A DNA stretch of 64,000 nucleotides from CAVZTX01 sp963778375 (GCA_963778375.1 CAVZTX010000016.1:186001-250000); one strand, 5' to 3'. Numbered from the stretch's first letter, positions 1-8,806 are shown. Numbers and translations: made by a program. The notes: a model not told the origin generated them from the letters alone.

Positions 1-89
1 CGAACTTACTGCGGAAGTATCCTGAGTACTACAGTCAATTTCACTGGAATGTTCCAGATGATCTCGCTTATTTCTGGCCTGTAAAGTAA
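1..89 (+). CDS. C-terminal end of an unidentified protein (partial)
   Basis: The third forward frame is open from the left edge to a TAA at 87-89. It encodes about 28 residues rich in aromatic and charged residues and ending YFWPVK. The composition looks like a real protein terminus, unlike the other two frames. The gene starts outside the window and no family can be assigned. Confidence 0.4.
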   Translation, partial: NLLRKYPEYYSQFHWNVPDDLAYFWPVK

Positions 90-259
90 TCTTCTTTCAG
101 AAGCCTCAAGATGCAGCTACCATCCACATGTTGATAGCTGCGTGATAGCCTGATGCTATTCTTTTGTCCTCCCTGTTCGGGTACTCTTCTCACATCAGAA
201 AGAAATGCTGAACTTTTCTGACACAAGAGATGTTCCCGAACAGATAGGAGGAAAAACAC

Positions 260-766
260 ATGGCGACAAACAACAATATGGAAGAAACCTGGGGAGTTGC
301 TGCCACCCATGCAGAGCATCAGATGCATGACCACATTAGCTACAGTGTAGAAGGGCAAATCCGTACAGGCACCATCATCTGGATTTGTGCCCCTGCAGAC
401 CAAGCCAATAAGCTACGCTCAGTGCGCTATATTGTCCAACCCGATGAGAGTGCAAAGAGTCCCGACCTAATATGGCCTGGCAATATTCTGATCGATGCAG
501 GACACAATAAACAGGTGCATGCTAGTAGCAATACAGCATTTGCTGGATTGGAGCAAACGCTAATCGAGATGCTGACCTCATTATCCATCCCCGTCATTCT
601 GAAAATGGAAATCGACGATGCCGGTCAGCCTTTCTACGTCTGGCAAATTGGCCAGTCCACGCCAACGCAACCATTTGGCTTGTATGTTGGCACCAATAGG
701 CAGTTGATAGACGCGCTGAAGCTTGCTCTGGAGAAACTTATTCAGCATGCGAGTCGCCAGCAGTAA
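260..766 (+). CDS. Hypothetical soluble protein, 168 aa
   Basis: I do not recognise this family. The ATG is preceded by a strong AGGAGG-like site at about 246-252, which fixes the start. The product has no signal peptide or membrane segment. It has a mixed alpha/beta composition, with a central hydrophobic stretch around residues 110-120 (SIPVILKMEI) and a C-terminal amphipathic helix. It stands alone on the plus strand and ends just before a bidirectional hairpin that separates it from a convergent membrane-protein gene. Confidence 0.6.
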   Translation: MATNNNMEETWGVAATHAEHQMHDHISYSVEGQIRTGTIIWICAPADQANKLRSVRYIVQPDESAKSPDLIWPGNILIDAGHNKQVHASSNTAFAGLEQTLIEMLTSLSIPVILKMEIDDAGQPFYVWQIGQSTPTQPFGLYVGTNRQLIDALKLALEKLIQHASRQQ

Positions 767-787
767 ATCATGGACGTTATGTAAACA

Positions 788-824
788 AAAATGCCCGCCT
801 CACTATTTCTAAGGCGAGCATTTT
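788..824. terminator. Bidirectional hairpin terminator
   Basis: Arms at 788-800 and 812-824 pair over 13 positions with a single mismatch. The arms begin with AAAA and end with TTTT, so the hairpin carries a U-tract in both directions. It lies between the convergent genes at 260-766 and 827-1093, which fits a shared intrinsic terminator. Confidence 0.75.
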
Positions 825-826
825 CA

Positions 827-1093
827 TTAGTAATATCTCTGCTGCTGGTACTGAGGAAATCCATAGCTGGATCGACCAAACATCACACGCTGGCGACGCT
901 GGCCAAAGACCAGGTACAAGAAATTACCGAGGAATGGTAGCAGCCAGATGAGCACTAACCATAGTATAGTGCCAGCAGGTGAGTGATCATCTTCAAAAAC
1001 CATCACGGTCGTTATAATATGTCCCAGTATCGGGACAAAGACGCACACCAGGAACAGTAACGAATTGGCGATACAGCCACGATTTCCCGACAT
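827..1093 (-). CDS. Small PLDc_N-type membrane protein, 88 aa
   Basis: The product has two hydrophobic helices, around residues 10-30 and 41-63. The second (WLVLIWLLPFLGNFLYLVFG followed by QRRQR) matches the phospholipase D N-terminal (PLDc_N) membrane motif found in many small bacterial membrane proteins. The tail is rich in Tyr and Gln. A GAGGAG site precedes the ATG on the minus strand. The role of such stand-alone PLDc_N proteins is not known, and there is no catalytic PLD domain. Confidence 0.65.
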   Translation of the reverse strand: MSGNRGCIANSLLFLVCVFVPILGHIITTVMVFEDDHSPAGTILWLVLIWLLPFLGNFLYLVFGQRRQRVMFGRSSYGFPQYQQQRYY

Positions 1094-1134
1094 CGTAAAG
1101 TCGCTCCTCTAGCTATGATACTGACCTCAAGCGC

Positions 1135-1159
1135 TGTAGGAGACGATAATCATCCTACA
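1135..1159. other. Short perfect inverted repeat in intergenic region
   Basis: TGTAGGA at 1135-1141 and TCCTACA at 1153-1159 form a perfect 7-bp inverted repeat with an 11-nt spacer. It lies upstream of the 827-1093 minus-strand gene and downstream of the decayed gene at 1228-2108. It could be an operator or a weak hairpin; nothing distinguishes these. Confidence 0.3.
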
Positions 1160-1227
1160 ACACTGAGAACCAGAACATTATCGATTTTCTATCAGGATAT
1201 ACGAAGCGGACAGGGTGTATGTTGCAA

Positions 1228-2108
1228 TCAAAAACCTATCATGATCATACTCACAGCATGATTTGCGCCCATTTCTGAGTTGATATTGAGTATACTCTGA
1301 GCCTGCGCGGCTACATGATAGACACGTGTCAATGGAGCACCGTTAAAAAACAGGTAGGTGATGGTAATAGTTGCCTAGGTGGCAGATGGATTGGCCAACG
1401 ATAGTATTCTGTTGTACCAGCGCCAGTATAGCCCTCGGCAAAGTAGTAGACGCTAGTCAGTGTTGGCGTAATCGTCATAAGTACCGTCAGTGGTGTCGTA
1501 CCCTGCAAAGAGAACCATATACCTTGCTGCTGGAGATCATACACGAGTTTGTAGCTACCTGCCAATACCGGAGTATGAACAGCAAGTGAGATAGACGTAC
1601 TTCCTTCAGGCTGAACATCGGCAGTGAGCGTACCTACATTGCTCGTGTCGACGACCTGCGAACTGACGGTTTGCCCATTGCTATCGAGCCAATGGTAGCC
1701 AAGCGTAACCTGCGCATTCCCTGTAGCGGGCCACGTGATCACACCTTGATTCTGCGCGGTTATATTGACTTGCATTGTGGTACTGGGCGGAAGTAAGGTT
1801 GGCTGCACCGGTTTGGCAAAATTCTGGGCATAGTGGACCACTTCAACTTGATCATTGATAACCTGTGCACCATGATGAGAAAACGTATCTGTGCCTAGCA
1901 GCATATCCCATTGCAGGATATACGCGCCCGGTTGTGCTGGGGTCTGCACTTGCACACTCAGCGATGCACTGGCGTTGATGGCAACATTTTGTGGCAAGGC
2001 AGTAGAGTTTCCAGTAGCAACAGCATGTCCCTGTGCATCGAGCCAGCGATAAACGAGCTGTAATGGTTGCGAACCCTGCGCGTTCCAGAGGGGGCTAAAT
2101 GTATCAAT
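1228..2108 (-). pseudogene. Decayed secreted/cell-surface beta-rich protein
   Basis: The minus strand encodes a long beta-rich product of repeated Ig-like modules, with phrases such as GAYILQWDM and GSYKLVYDL. It continues into a motif (VYYFAEGYTGAGTTEY) that I associate with large secreted proteins of Chloroflexota. Near 1403-1405 one C is missing, because TAC-CTA-TCG would restore the frame. The next frame reads LSLANPSAT, then an in-frame TAG at 1375-1377 where CAG (Gln) is expected, then ATITITYLFFNGAPLTRVYH to a stop at 1228-1230. The upstream end also stops abruptly at 2109-2111 with no start codon, so the N-terminus is missing. This is a dead gene with at least one frameshift, one nonsense change and a 5' truncation. 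Confidence 0.75.
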
Positions 2109-2164
2109 TTATGGAAAATGTGTTGTAGTCGAGTTTTCATGATATCTATTTCCCTTACCATCAT

Positions 2165-2523
2165 TTACCCCACAGCAACCACATGCTGAATAGCAGGCGT
2201 TAACGGCACGACCGATGGTCTCGCTTGAAAATCTCCAACACGGGCCGACCAGTAGCGAGGCGTCCCTCCTAGAACAAGGTTAAGGGGTGTACCCAACGGC
2301 TGATTATTCGCTCCCTGGGCGCACGCGCTAATACAAAACCGCTCAACTGTTTAAGAGTATAATAGATGTACGCGTTCGCAGGCAGGTTTCCGCTTGAGCG
2401 AGAAAAGAAATGGGCATAGAGGTTGCCGTTTGTGGCCAATATCGCTCCAACCCCGGCCAGTACCAACAGAAACAATAATACACAGAAGTTTCGCTTGAAA
2501 TATCTTGACGAACAATGTCGCAT
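2165..2523 (-). pseudogene. Frameshifted small secreted or lipid-anchored protein
   Basis: An ATG at 2523 with GGAGG six bases upstream starts a product with a positively charged N-terminus and one hydrophobic segment (residues about 13-33, VLLFLLVLAGVGAILAT), like a signal anchor. After FVLARAP the frame breaks at the GGG run (2313-2315 on plus). Adding one G restores RGANNQPLGTPLNLVLGG and continues to a stop at 2165-2167, giving about 119 residues. It lies just upstream of the decayed gene at 1228-2108 and may be the remnant N-terminal part of the same original gene. Function unknown. Confidence 0.55.
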
Positions 2524-2622
2524 TTCAGCCTCCATTCTCCTCTTCGACGCAAATGCATAATTATTCCACATATGCTTATCGGCGAATATGCAAAGAAATG
2601 AATGGAGGGGAGACGAGAAGTC

Positions 2623-3423
2623 CTAATTTTCCAGCAAATAATTATCTTCCTTGTATTTCTCCTCGAAGCCCAGCTTGCGGTAGACATTGTAGCCCTCTTG
2701 CGAAGACTGCAAAATGGCGTAGTGGTAGCCTCGCACTCGCGCCTCAAGCAGGGGCACAAGCGTAATTGCCGCACCTAGACCTTGCCCACGGAACCCACGA
2801 GCAGTGCTGACATCGTAGATACCCGCTACGCCATCAGCCAGCAACAGAGTGGAAGAGGTGACTGGCTCACCGTTCAAGTAACCAACATAATGGAGGAATG
2901 GGCCATCAAGCGAAAATCCATGAATTGTGTAGGCATCAGCATAGATTGCAGCATTATCAGGGGACATCTCGAAGCCTGCAACGCTTGCTCGAAACCACTT
3001 ATCGAAGCTGGATCCATCGGAGACACGCTCAATTACCAGGCCGGATGGAGTCGGTAGTTCAGCAGGCAAGTTTTGGAGATTGGCAGCCATATGGGGTCGT
3101 CCTCCAACTGACTTCAGACCCCACGTTTTCAAATAGCTTCCTAGATCACGAGGTCGAGTTGAGGGCAAGTTTTGCCACAGGAGCGGCATCTTTAACAATT
3201 TGAAGTATGCACACGTGGCTTCGACGCGCGTTATTATTCTGTTCTGATCTAGCTGAGCGCGTAGGACAGTGTTCCAACTGTGGAGATTGCTGCTTATCCA
3301 GGTTACTTCGGCATCGCTGTACAGCTTCAGATAGGGCAGTTGAGCAAAGCCTATAAAATAAGAGATGTAGTTGGCCTCCATTGCAGCCAGCAATCCTGTA
3401 GGGTCTGTAAGTATGCCATTCAT
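2623..3423 (-). CDS. GNAT family N-acetyltransferase, 266 aa
   Basis: The C-terminal half carries the acetyl-CoA binding GNAT core: AGIYDVSTARGFRGQGLGAAI (motif A, with the pyrophosphate loop RGxGxG/A) followed by ILQSSQEGYNVYRKLGFEEKY (motif B, YxxxGF). The N-terminal ~120 residues are a second, degenerate half, as in tandem-GNAT proteins of about this length. The start has a perfect AAAGGAGG 8 bases upstream. It lies 18 bp downstream of the FemAB-like gene on the same strand, so the two acyltransferase-fold genes probably form an operon. The substrate cannot be predicted. Confidence 0.85.
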   Translation of the reverse strand: MNGILTDPTGLLAAMEANYISYFIGFAQLPYLKLYSDAEVTWISSNLHSWNTVLRAQLDQNRIITRVEATCAYFKLLKMPLLWQNLPSTRPRDLGSYLKTWGLKSVGGRPHMAANLQNLPAELPTPSGLVIERVSDGSSFDKWFRASVAGFEMSPDNAAIYADAYTIHGFSLDGPFLHYVGYLNGEPVTSSTLLLADGVAGIYDVSTARGFRGQGLGAAITLVPLLEARVRGYHYAILQSSQEGYNVYRKLGFEEKYKEDNYLLEN

Positions 3424-3441
3424 TCGACCAACCTCCTTTAA

Positions 3442-4533
3442 CTAAGACAGCAATTTTCTCGCCAGGCGCATCATCAAGGGACGGTAGACGTGCTCGTAGT
3501 TGCCAACAAAACGCACTACTTCGCCGCCCCAGCCGCTCTTAAAGCGTGAGACGCCTGCCAGGGCGTCATCCTCGTTGTCTCTTTCAGAAATACCCCACAA
3601 GTCATAGCTTGTTGCGCCTTCTTGTTTGGCCCAGCGTATAGCTTCCCATTGCAGTAAATAGTTGGGCATCAGGTGACGCTGCTCATTGCTCGATGCACCA
3701 TACAGGTAGATAGCTTGTTTTGCAAATAAGCCGACAAAGATGCCCGCCAGCAGTTGTCCCTGGTACTCAGCCAGGAATAAACGCGCCATATTGCGTGGCG
3801 CAAAGATGTGCCATGCTCGCAGGTAATAGTCAAGCGTATGAATGCCAAACTCGTCGCGCTCACCTGTCGTTTGCAAAAGCGCGTACCACGCCCGCACATC
3901 CTCAGCCGTTTCGGCAATACGCACCTGCACACCTTTTCGCCCGGCGAGTCGCACATTGTAACGCCACTTCTCTTTCATACGCGCCAACAAGGTCTCTTCA
4001 TCGGGCGTGAGATCCAGCAGAACTGTCCGTACTGGCTGGATAGCCTGCACCGAACGAAACTGCAAGCTTCCCAAAACATCTACAATTTCATCACTTTCAG
4101 CAGTGCCCCTCTCTTGCCCCAACTCCATTTGTAGCGCAACCGCACCCTCTCTACGTAATTTAGCATTGATGAACTCCAGCAATGTGGGGACAAGGCTTGT
4201 CCTCACCCCGTCTATAGAGGGGACCTCTTCGTTGTCATTACATGGCAAAAATTGTGACCAGTCCATTACCGGCCCTTTAGGAATATAGGCAAGATGACCT
4301 GTCCGCAAAGGAATACTGCCGAAGCCTTTGCGCAGTACTTGAGCGGCAGCGAGGATTTTCTTTTGCTCAGCATCCCATAAGGCGAGACGAAGTGGGTACC
4401 AACCAGCACTTGCCTTCAATTCGCCCCATTCCCAGCTCTGTAAAAGGTGTCCGCATGGGTGCCCACAGACAAAATGATTCCACTGCTCTCGCTCGGTCGC
4501 GGGAATGGAACGTAGCATATAGCGATGCGGCAT
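3442..4533 (-). CDS. FemAB/FemX-family peptidyltransferase-like protein, 363 aa
   Basis: This resembles the FemAB/methicillin-resistance family, which adds amino acids to the peptidoglycan stem peptide using aminoacyl-tRNA and adopts a double GNAT fold. Family-like features are the N-terminal LLQSWEWGELKASAGW, the central EEKWRYNVRLAGRKGV, and C-terminal YLYGASSNEQRHLMPNYLLQ and WEAIRWAKQEGATSYDLWGI. The ATG at 4533 has an AGGAG 8 bases upstream and gives the normal family length. The longer reading frame up to 4581 would need a GTG start without a comparable ribosome site. First gene of a two-gene operon with the GNAT. Confidence 0.87.
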   Translation of the reverse strand: MPHRYMLRSIPATEREQWNHFVCGHPCGHLLQSWEWGELKASAGWYPLRLALWDAEQKKILAAAQVLRKGFGSIPLRTGHLAYIPKGPVMDWSQFLPCNDNEEVPSIDGVRTSLVPTLLEFINAKLRREGAVALQMELGQERGTAESDEIVDVLGSLQFRSVQAIQPVRTVLLDLTPDEETLLARMKEKWRYNVRLAGRKGVQVRIAETAEDVRAWYALLQTTGERDEFGIHTLDYYLRAWHIFAPRNMARLFLAEYQGQLLAGIFVGLFAKQAIYLYGASSNEQRHLMPNYLLQWEAIRWAKQEGATSYDLWGISERDNEDDALAGVSRFKSGWGGEVVRFVGNYEHVYRPLMMRLARKLLS

Positions 4534-4672
4534 TTGATCGACTCCTATGATACAATACGTTGGGATGCGAAAAGCTTTCACGAAGCGCCCCTACAATTAA
4601 ACGAATGGGATTACATAGAGGGGCACAACAAGTAGTATCCCAAGACTCTCTTAGAGAGACAGGAGGCAACCA

Positions 4673-5092
4673 ATGAAGATTGTGATCCTCGGCTGTGGCC
4701 GCGTTGGCTCGACATTGGCAATGATGATGGATCGAGCAGGACATAAAGTTTCTGTAGTTGATGTGAGTAGTGATTCTTTCCAACGTCTCCCCCCTCAATT
4801 CAGTGGGGAGACGTTTGTAGGTAATGGGGTCGATGAAGATGTACTTATACGTGCTGGCATTCGAGATGCCGATGCATTCGCTGCTGTCACGAATGGTGAT
4901 AATCGTAACATCATGGCCAGCCAGATTGCAAAAGAGCTTTTTCAAGTCAAAAAGGTCGTTTGTAGGATTTACGATCCTATTCGTGAGGAAACCTATCACG
5001 AGCTTGGCCTTCAGACAATCTCTCCTACAATAGTAGGAGCACAACTCATGTTCGACGCTATTCTTGGTAAGAAGCAAGATGTAAAGGGCTAG
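4673..5092 (+). CDS. TrkA-N (RCK_N) NAD-binding regulator, N domain only, 139 aa
   Basis: The product is a single Rossmann RCK/TrkA-N domain. The dinucleotide-binding GCGRVGS is at residues 8-14, and an acidic residue (VVDVSSD) ends beta-2 for ribose binding. This domain gates K+ uptake systems (Trk/Ktr) in response to NAD(H) or adenine nucleotides. There is no TrkA-C domain, so it is about half the length of a full RCK subunit. A GGAGG precedes the ATG. The next gene, 17 bp downstream, encodes a full N+C subunit; the two probably form a hetero-oligomer. No membrane K+ channel subunit lies in the window. Confidence 0.9.
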   Translation: MKIVILGCGRVGSTLAMMMDRAGHKVSVVDVSSDSFQRLPPQFSGETFVGNGVDEDVLIRAGIRDADAFAAVTNGDNRNIMASQIAKELFQVKKVVCRIYDPIREETYHELGLQTISPTIVGAQLMFDAILGKKQDVKG

Positions 5093-5109
5093 GGAAGCGA
5101 GGTAACGAT

Positions 5110-5769
5110 ATGTATATTATTATTGGAGGAGGCGGTGACATTGGCTACTATCTCACGAAAAGCTTATTGAGCCAGGGTCACGAAGTTCTTTTGCTAGAAA
5201 AAGGTGCCACTCGCTATCAGGGCTTGAATGAGGAACTCGGCCAAGCAGTAGTACGAGGCGATGCCTGTGAAGCAAAAACCATGGAAGAGGTGGGAGCAAC
5301 CCGTGCAGATGTCGTTATCGCTGTCACCGGTGATGATGAAGATAATCTTGTCATCTGTCAAATGGCTAAGAAGCGTTTCAAAGTCGGACGCACGATCGCC
5401 CGCCTGAATAATCCAAAACATTCGGAGATTTTTCAAAAGCTTGGCATAGACATTACGGTCAGCCCTACAAGGGCTATCCTCTCGCTAATCGAGGCAGAAC
5501 TCCCAAGTTCGCGTTTTGTGCCGCTCATGACACTGAAAAGCGCCGGATTGGAAATCATCGAGATGCGCATTCCAGCAGAATCACCGATTGCAGGAAAAAT
5601 GCTGCGCGATATCAATCTACCCCGCACCGGCAATATCGCTCTAATTATTCGAGATAAGCAGTTTATTACTCCCACGGCTGAAACGCAGCTCATGTCCAAT
5701 GATGAAATCTTCGCGCTGGTGAATCGCGAGGGTGAAGATGCATTGCGCAGTGCCTTCGGCACAACCTGA
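5110..5769 (+). CDS. TrkA family K+ uptake regulator, N and C domains, 219 aa
   Basis: Residues 1-120 form the TrkA-N Rossmann domain (IIGGGGDIGYYL, then LLEKG). Residues about 135-215 form the TrkA-C domain (AGLEIIEMRIPAESPIAGKM ... NIALIIRDKQFITP). The length is that of KtrA/TrkA-type cytoplasmic gating subunits. It is the second gene of a two-gene operon with the N-only paralogue. It probably controls a Ktr/Trk K+ transporter encoded elsewhere. Confidence 0.92.
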   Translation: MYIIIGGGGDIGYYLTKSLLSQGHEVLLLEKGATRYQGLNEELGQAVVRGDACEAKTMEEVGATRADVVIAVTGDDEDNLVICQMAKKRFKVGRTIARLNNPKHSEIFQKLGIDITVSPTRAILSLIEAELPSSRFVPLMTLKSAGLEIIEMRIPAESPIAGKMLRDINLPRTGNIALIIRDKQFITPTAETQLMSNDEIFALVNREGEDALRSAFGTT

Positions 5770-5783
5770 TCAAATCAGGATTT

Positions 5784-5811
5784 GTCATCCTGAGCAATAG
5801 CGAAGGATGAC
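5784..5811. repeat. GTCATCCTGAGC-type palindromic repeat, possible terminator
   Basis: GTCATCCT at 5784-5791 pairs perfectly with AGGATGAC at 5804-5811 around a 12-nt loop (GAGCAATAGCGA). The sequence resembles the GTCATCCTGAGCGAAGCGAAGGAT interspersed repeat seen in many soil bacteria. It lies between the convergent trkA-like and AI-2E genes, where it may end transcription from both sides, though it lacks a clear T-run. Confidence 0.6.
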
Positions 5812-5862
5812 GGCTCCCGTCTGCTGGCACTTTTCCTAAAAAACCTACCTGTGTAAGATTCC

Positions 5863-7176
5863 CTACGATTCACTTACGTGCTCAGCATCATTGCGAGAAT
5901 CTTCAGTTGTAAATTCCTGTGGAACATCGGGGACAGGGCGTAGCAGATCAATGTGCTCTATCTTCCTGGTCTTAAAAGGTTCGACTTTGGAGGTAGCAGC
6001 AGGCACTTCCTTATTCGCGGTATTCTCTCCATGAGCTATGCCTCGCAGTCGAAGATGGCGAGTAATCGGACGGCGTAGAATCCAGGGAGAACGCTTTTTC
6101 CCTAGGATTTCTTCAGCAGTTTCACCGCGAGCGGAACGATAGATACTGTTTATGACAACCCAGGCAGCCGCAACTATTGGCGTGCCAATCAATGCACCGA
6201 AGGGTCCGAATAATTGGACAAAAATAATCAGGGCAAAAATTGAGGCAACTGGATGCAGGCCAACCGCGTGTCCTACGATACGAGGCCCAAGCGCATTGTT
6301 CTCAAGAACCTGCACAACCACGAAGTACGCTATGATATAGAACGTACGTGGAAAAGGGCCTGGCAAGAGCAGCGAGATCAGAACGGCGGGTAGAGCAGCC
6401 AGTACCGGTCCTACCATTGGTATCATCTCAAAAAGGAAGGCCAGAACACCTATAATCAGTGAAAATTGTCCTAACCCCAGAATGGCGGTCCCTATCCCAG
6501 CCATCACGCCAATAATTCCCGCCAGTATCAGTTGCCCACGAATATAATTGCCCACCACGCGATTCAGTGCATCCTCAAATAGCAGGACATGCTCAAGTGA
6601 TCGCTTCGGTACAATACCAATCAGACTATTGCGAATACGCTTGCCATCCAGTGTCAAATAGATGCTCAGCACAACAACCAGTACGATATTAACCACGCCA
6701 TCTGCTATTGAAAGCAGAAGACCCGGCACATTCGACGACAGCGACTCCGCGAAGCTGATAGCCTGAATGCGCAGTTGAATGACCGCTGTGTCAATAGTAT
6801 TTTGGGGAATGCCTTGCTTCGCCAGCCAGTTCTGGAACTGTACAAATTGAGTCGGCAGAATGGTAAAGAAGTTTGTCACCGTTTGAGAGAACGTTTGTAC
6901 CTGCTTGATCAATGAGAAAATAACTGCCGAAAGTATTCCACCCAACAAAGCCAGGACAACTGCATAGACAAGCAGGCATGCAAGTGCTCGCCACATATAC
7001 CTGTCGAGGAGATCAACTACGGGAGTGAGCAAAAATGAGACAGCCATCGCGAGCAGGAGGATAACAAGAGCGTGCACAAATTGCCCGACAATCGCCCAGG
7101 CACCCCAGAACAGAATGCCTATACATACCGCGCTAATCAGAATATCGCGTACCCGCTCCCAATTCACCCGATCCAT
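5863..7176 (-). CDS. AI-2E/PerM family transporter, 437 aa
   Basis: This is a polytopic membrane protein of the AI-2 exporter superfamily (PerM/TqsA). Hydrophobic helices occur near the N-terminus (residues about 10-80), followed by a soluble amphipathic region (QTFSQTVTNFFTILPTQFVQ). Then come the C-terminal helices with the family-typical FEMIPMVGPVLAALPAVL and LGPRIVGHAVGLHPVASIFA. A hydrophilic tail of about 90 residues follows. The ATG at 7176 has AGAGG upstream and gives the normal start (MDRVNWERV); the frame is also open to 7218. Reported substrates include signalling molecules and ions; the substrate here is unknown. Confidence 0.9.
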   Translation of the reverse strand: MDRVNWERVRDILISAVCIGILFWGAWAIVGQFVHALVILLLAMAVSFLLTPVVDLLDRYMWRALACLLVYAVVLALLGGILSAVIFSLIKQVQTFSQTVTNFFTILPTQFVQFQNWLAKQGIPQNTIDTAVIQLRIQAISFAESLSSNVPGLLLSIADGVVNIVLVVVLSIYLTLDGKRIRNSLIGIVPKRSLEHVLLFEDALNRVVGNYIRGQLILAGIIGVMAGIGTAILGLGQFSLIIGVLAFLFEMIPMVGPVLAALPAVLISLLLPGPFPRTFYIIAYFVVVQVLENNALGPRIVGHAVGLHPVASIFALIIFVQLFGPFGALIGTPIVAAAWVVINSIYRSARGETAEEILGKKRSPWILRRPITRHLRLRGIAHGENTANKEVPAATSKVEPFKTRKIEHIDLLRPVPDVPQEFTTEDSRNDAEHVSES

Positions 7177-7401
7177 TGCGTTTTGCCTCTTGTGTATCAC
7201 ACTATGCTCTTTCCTCAAGACGACCCGAAAATCGCCCCTACATTGTGTCAGGTTTCAGCTAAAAGAACAAGAGGTTTTCGCTCTCTAGTAATTGAACGCT
7301 TTGCTTTCTATTTTTTTAAATAGGCGCAATAGTTCCTGATTTCATGTAAAACACCGAAACTTTTTTCGCGCCTGTTGCGTCATCTCTATTGGAGTAGGAT
7401 T

Positions 7402-7426
7402 TGTCGCATCTGGAGGGGATGCGGCA
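7402..7426. other. Hairpin in the 281-bp gap before the small membrane protein
   Basis: The region 7219-7499 holds no gene I can support. TGTCGCATC at 7402-7410 can pair with GATGCGGCA at 7418-7426 (9 bp, one G-U pair) around a 7-nt loop. It could be a leader hairpin for the downstream gene at 7500 or a remnant repeat. There is no T-run, so it is unlikely to be a strong terminator. Confidence 0.3.
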
Positions 7427-7499
7427 GGCAGGCAACGTTAACATCTTCGCTCCTATTCGTCATAAATCATAATAGCATTCACATAAAAAGGACAAACCC

Positions 7500-7769
7500 A
7501 TGGATCCATCTACCAATTTTTCGCTTACTCAACTGGTTCTTGTCTGGACACTCCTTGGGTTTTTATTGACCTGGATGATCTTTTTTGCTGTGCTCGCCAT
7601 CCGTTCTCATACTCGCGAAACGTTTGTACAGGAAAACTTGACTGCACGGCCTCAGCCTTTTTCTAGAATCTCCACCATACTTTCAAAGTTCCATATGATC
7701 GCATCACAACCTGCTGAAACAGTGAACGCCGAAGTTACATTGCCGAGCGAAGTGGTAGTCCGCTCATAG
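7500..7769 (+). CDS. Small single-pass membrane protein, 89 aa
   Basis: One hydrophobic helix spans residues about 9-34 (LVLVWTLLGFLLTWMIFFAVLAI), followed by a 50-residue hydrophilic tail. An AAAGGA site lies upstream of the ATG. I do not recognise the family. The tail is more likely to be cytoplasmic because of RSHTRE just after the helix. It converges on the FG-GAP-like gene at 7816. Confidence 0.5.
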   Translation: MDPSTNFSLTQLVLVWTLLGFLLTWMIFFAVLAIRSHTRETFVQENLTARPQPFSRISTILSKFHMIASQPAETVNAEVTLPSEVVVRS

Positions 7770-7815
7770 AGGCCAGAAGCGAAGCTTGCGAAGCATCTAT
7801 TAATTCCTCCGCGCC

Positions 7816-8679
7816 CTATATTTGTATGTTTTCGTCCGGTCGAGCCGGACGAAACGCTCCATTCTCGTTGATGTAGACAAAGTGGCTATCCTGGACGTTG
7901 ACAATCATATCGGGTTTCCCATCGCCATTGACATCTTTAAAAGTTAGCGTTACAGGTGTGAGGTCTTGGCCCTGCCCAATTAACATTGGCCCAGCATATA
8001 TTTTCGCTTTTGTCGCATCGCCCCCTGGAATCTCGATAATCTGTATGTGGCGGTTTAAGTTCAGCGCAATAAAATGGCTTGGATTGGCAGCCGAGTCGTT
8101 ATGACCGACCACTGCATCGATCTGGAATGTGCGCGGCCGACCATAGTGCCAATCATCTTGCGTCACCTGCCACCAACTAGCCAGGGCGCTAAATGCAATC
8201 CAGCCAATAATCATGATGATGGCCGCTACTCCAACAAATATCAGCCAATGCAAACGTATTCTGCGTGAAGGTTCCTCGGACCTTGCACCTCTGACGCCCC
8301 CTGGAGAGCCTCCTAAGCGAGTACCAATGTCCGTATCTACGTCATCTGTGCGTACACCTCGCCCTCGATGAACATGAATGGCAGGTATATCCGTAGAGGT
8401 TGCGGTTCGGCGTGGAGGAACATTCGTCTGCCGATCGCCATTGGAAGGACGATAGTTTTTAGGTATTGAAAGAGGTTGCACATCAGGGCGAGAACGCCCG
8501 GTTTCCATTCTAACATCAGGCCGGCCCTGTCCGGTATAACGAAGCGCACTATTAGGCATGCGTGTTGGCCATACGTCGTCGTCATACTCACTGTCATCAA
8601 GCGTTCCCTCATCATGTAAGCGCACTCGCTGCGAGGTAGAGGGAGGTCTACTGCGTTGCTGCCTGGTAAATCGGTCCAC
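7816..8679 (-). CDS. Single-pass membrane protein with a C-terminal FG-GAP/VCBS-like repeat, 287 aa
   Basis: Residues 1-145 are hydrophilic, Arg/Pro/Asp-rich and probably disordered and cytoplasmic. One transmembrane helix follows at about 148-170 (LIFVGVAAIIMIIGWIAFSA). The external C-terminus contains DVNGDGKPDMIVNVQDSHF, the calcium-loop sequence of FG-GAP/VCBS repeats. One repeat is too few for a propeller, so it may work as an oligomer or be reduced. Translation probably starts at GTG 8679. A receptor-like layout is visible, but no function is known. Confidence 0.7.
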   Translation of the reverse strand: MDRFTRQQRSRPPSTSQRVRLHDEGTLDDSEYDDDVWPTRMPNSALRYTGQGRPDVRMETGRSRPDVQPLSIPKNYRPSNGDRQTNVPPRRTATSTDIPAIHVHRGRGVRTDDVDTDIGTRLGGSPGGVRGARSEEPSRRIRLHWLIFVGVAAIIMIIGWIAFSALASWWQVTQDDWHYGRPRTFQIDAVVGHNDSAANPSHFIALNLNRHIQIIEIPGGDATKAKIYAGPMLIGQGQDLTPVTLTFKDVNGDGKPDMIVNVQDSHFVYINENGAFRPARPDENIQI

Positions 8680-8709
8680 GGTATTACCATCCTCTCGGAA
8701 GTTGTGGTG

Positions 8710-8747
8710 AGAACAAAATGAGCTACCGCGCTAAGAAATTTTGTTCT
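8710..8747. other. 10-bp perfect inverted repeat in a divergent intergenic region
   Basis: AGAACAAAAT at 8710-8719 and ATTTTGTTCT at 8738-8747 form a perfect inverted repeat with an 18-nt spacer. It lies immediately upstream of the minus-strand gene starting at 8679. It could be a leader stem-loop or an operator for that gene. Confidence 0.4.
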
Positions 8748-8806
8748 AAGTCAAGCTTATTATACATTGATTAGAACGGAATTACAAGAGGTTTTGAGGC
8801 TAGATT

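Noticed and set aside
4367..5077. 236-aa minus-strand open frame opposite the first trkA-like gene
   Set aside because: It is antisense to a clear Rossmann protein and to the FemAB start, and has the Cys/Ser/Arg-rich composition of a shadow frame.
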